From Brucella haematophila (GTDB taxonomy: Bacteria > Pseudomonadota > Alphaproteobacteria > Rhizobiales > Rhizobiaceae), in assembly GCF_005938105.1 (NCBI RefSeq), contig NZ_VCPE01000003.1:461232-525231 (forward strand): a DNA stretch of 64,000 bases. Reading direction: 5' to 3'. The notes under the pieces were generated by a model, which was not told the DNA's origin, did not search any database, and saw only the letters and a program-made list of their open reading frames with translations. The position numbers and the translations under genes are program-made. Positions 62,851-64,000 of the stretch are shown here, in pieces (within the stretch, counting starts at the first letter, position 1; every line of letters starts with the position of its first letter).

Positions 62851-63930
62851 ATGTCAAAGCAGAGCAATATGAGTGCAGGTGGCCACTGGCGCAATTGGGT
62901 CGGCAATCAGTCATGTGTGACTTCCGCCATGGGCGCTCCTGCCAGTGAGGCGGAACTTTGCGACATGGTCAATTCCGCAACGTCGCAAGGATTGAATGTC
63001 CGATGTGCAGGGTCTGGTCACTCCTTCACGCCCGTTGTGGCTACCAGCGGGCTTATGCTCACTCTTTCGGGCATGAAAGGGGTGAAAAATGTGGACCATG
63101 ATCGCAAGCGGGTTACCGCAGCAGCCGGTACGACGATCAATGAGCTTGGCCGATATCTCAAAAGCAATGGTCTATCGATGGTCAATCAGGGCGATATCGA
63201 CAGTCAGGCTTTGGCCGGCGCGCTGACAACTGGCACGCATGGCACGGGCGCAAAACTGTCCAATCTCGCTTCGTCGATTGTCGGCATGAAGATTGTTCAG
63301 CCAAATGGTGACATTCTGACCGTCGACGAAACCACGCCGGACATCTTACGTGCGAGCTGCGTTTCAATTGGGACGCTTGGTGTGATCTCCGAGATTACCT
63401 TGCAACTGATGGATTCCTATAACCTCTATGAAAGGCTCTGGCGGGAGGATTTCGATGTATGCATGGACATGCACGACGAACTTGCCTCCAAACATCGGCA
63501 CTTCAGCTTCTTCTGGTGTCCGACGGAAAAAAGCCGTCATTGCTATTGTCTTCCGGATACGGCTTCAACGTCGCGCTCGGGAAAGACAACCGATGTCTGT
63601 GAAATGAAGATCATGGATATCACCGACCAGCCGCCCATGAGCCGGGGATTTGAAAAAGTCGCATACAGCTCGGAGATTTATCCGATCGAGTATGTGCCAA
63701 ACTTCCACGAGCTTGAATATGCGGTGCCTGTCGCTCATGGCAAAGAGGCGGTCAAGGAAGTCCGAAAACTGATGCTGGAAAAATATCCGGAGTGCATTTA
63801 CCCCATCGAGTATCGCTTTACGGCTGGCGATGATGCGTGGATGAGTCCCTTTTTTGAACAGGACAGCGTCACTGTATCGGTCTCTGGTGAGCCTGGAACG
63901 GACTATTTGTTGATTGCCGCTGAGAAGTGA
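62851..63930 (+). pseudogene. D-arabinono-1,4-lactone oxidase-like FAD enzyme, C-terminus truncated by insertion
   Basis: A 359-codon remnant of a VAO-type oxidase. The FAD domain is intact: CAGSGHSFTPV (52-62), ALTTGTHGTGAKLSNLAS, SCVSIGTLGVISEITLQL. The substrate (ALO) domain is present up to VSGEPGTDYL. There, where family members continue for about 60-80 residues including the HWGK-type C-terminal motif, the frame passes into LIAAEK and stops in sequence that looks like an insertion-element end. Loss of that motif, near the flavin, should inactivate the enzyme. Full-length relatives oxidise sugar lactones or polyols. Start ATG 62851 is preceded by GGGAACGAGA; no upstream start is supported. 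Confidence 0.75.
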
Positions 63931-64000
63931 CCCGGTTTTTCCACCGAGAATTGACCCGCCTTTTAATTAATGTTCGGGTTTTTATTCACGGTCAAGTTTC
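63908..64000. mobile_element. Probable terminal end of an IS21-type insertion sequence
   Basis: From about 63908 (TGTTGATTGCCGC) the sequence departs from the oxidase gene. It contains two similar motifs, TGAGAAGTGACCCG at 63921 and CGAGAATTGACCCG at 63945, 24 bp apart. Such repeated terminal motifs, with GAGAAGTGACCC-type cores, are characteristic of the multiple transposase-binding sites at IS21-family ends. The transposase genes (istA, istB) would lie outside the window. The exact boundary is uncertain by a few bases. Confidence 0.55.

Overview
The window looks like part of an alphaproteobacterial genome of the Hyphomicrobiales type, most like Brucella/Ochrobactrum. This is an inference from gene content (several ABC sugar importers, an aspartate:alanine exchanger-type carrier, DUF1254 proteins, PATR-type autotransporters) and from moderate GC with AT-rich intergenic DNA; there is no rRNA, tRNA or CRISPR array to fix the taxon. 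The content is accessory: surface and secreted proteins, nutrient uptake and catabolism, each with a local regulator.

Layout. 0-3 kb: 5' part of a DeoR regulator (cut by the window edge), a NudK-type Nudix hydrolase and an ABC-F ATPase. 3.3-8.6 kb: a 1752-residue autotransporter containing three exact-length 276-nt tandem repeats. 8.7-13 kb: an outer-membrane MetA-like protein divergent from a DUF1254/DUF1214 cluster (one decayed copy, two intact), with two GTTAC-N-GTAAC palindromes in the divergent region. 13.2-15.4 kb: a peptide-deformylase-like protein lacking metal ligands, and an AspT-type carrier. 15.8-21.8 kb: a molybdenum hydroxylase operon ([2Fe-2S] subunit, tri-haem cytochrome c, large molybdopterin subunit, XdhC). 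22.8-30.4 kb: a giant 2530-residue autotransporter behind a structured leader and followed by a strong terminator, then a small YcgJ-like protein. 31.3-34.8 kb: an Rbs-type sugar ABC importer; then an LtrA protein.

36.4-42.4 kb holds the most unusual locus: two glycine-rich repeat proteins without signal peptides or RTX repeats, a terminator, a type I secretion ABC protein with an aberrant signature motif, a HlyD-like adaptor and a LuxR-type regulator with a degenerate receiver. I read it as a dedicated type I secretion system with a non-RTX substrate family.

42.9-45.3 kb: a MocA-type cytidylyltransferase (possibly serving the molybdenum hydroxylase 20 kb away) and a fused aconitase X-type dehydratase. 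45.4-52.8 kb: a ROK regulator divergent from an operon with a sugar ABC importer, a SIS-domain sugar-phosphate enzyme and a PfkB kinase, a layout like that of Amadori-compound or amino-sugar catabolism. 52.9-59.7 kb: a HAD phosphatase and SorC-family regulator divergent from a ugp-like operon (binding protein, two permeases, glycerophosphodiesterase, ATPase). 59.8-61.1 kb: a TetR regulator, apparently leaderless, and a small membrane protein, both preceded by the same ACCTACTAGTAGGT palindrome. 61.1-64 kb: a LuxR-type regulator, an SDR oxidoreductase and a sugar-lactone oxidase whose C-terminus is cut off by what looks like the end of an IS21-type insertion sequence running out of the window.

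Start codons were moved from the longest frame wherever a Shine-Dalgarno sequence or family N-terminus favoured a downstream start; this is stated in the entries. All functional names come from motif recognition by eye, not from database searches.
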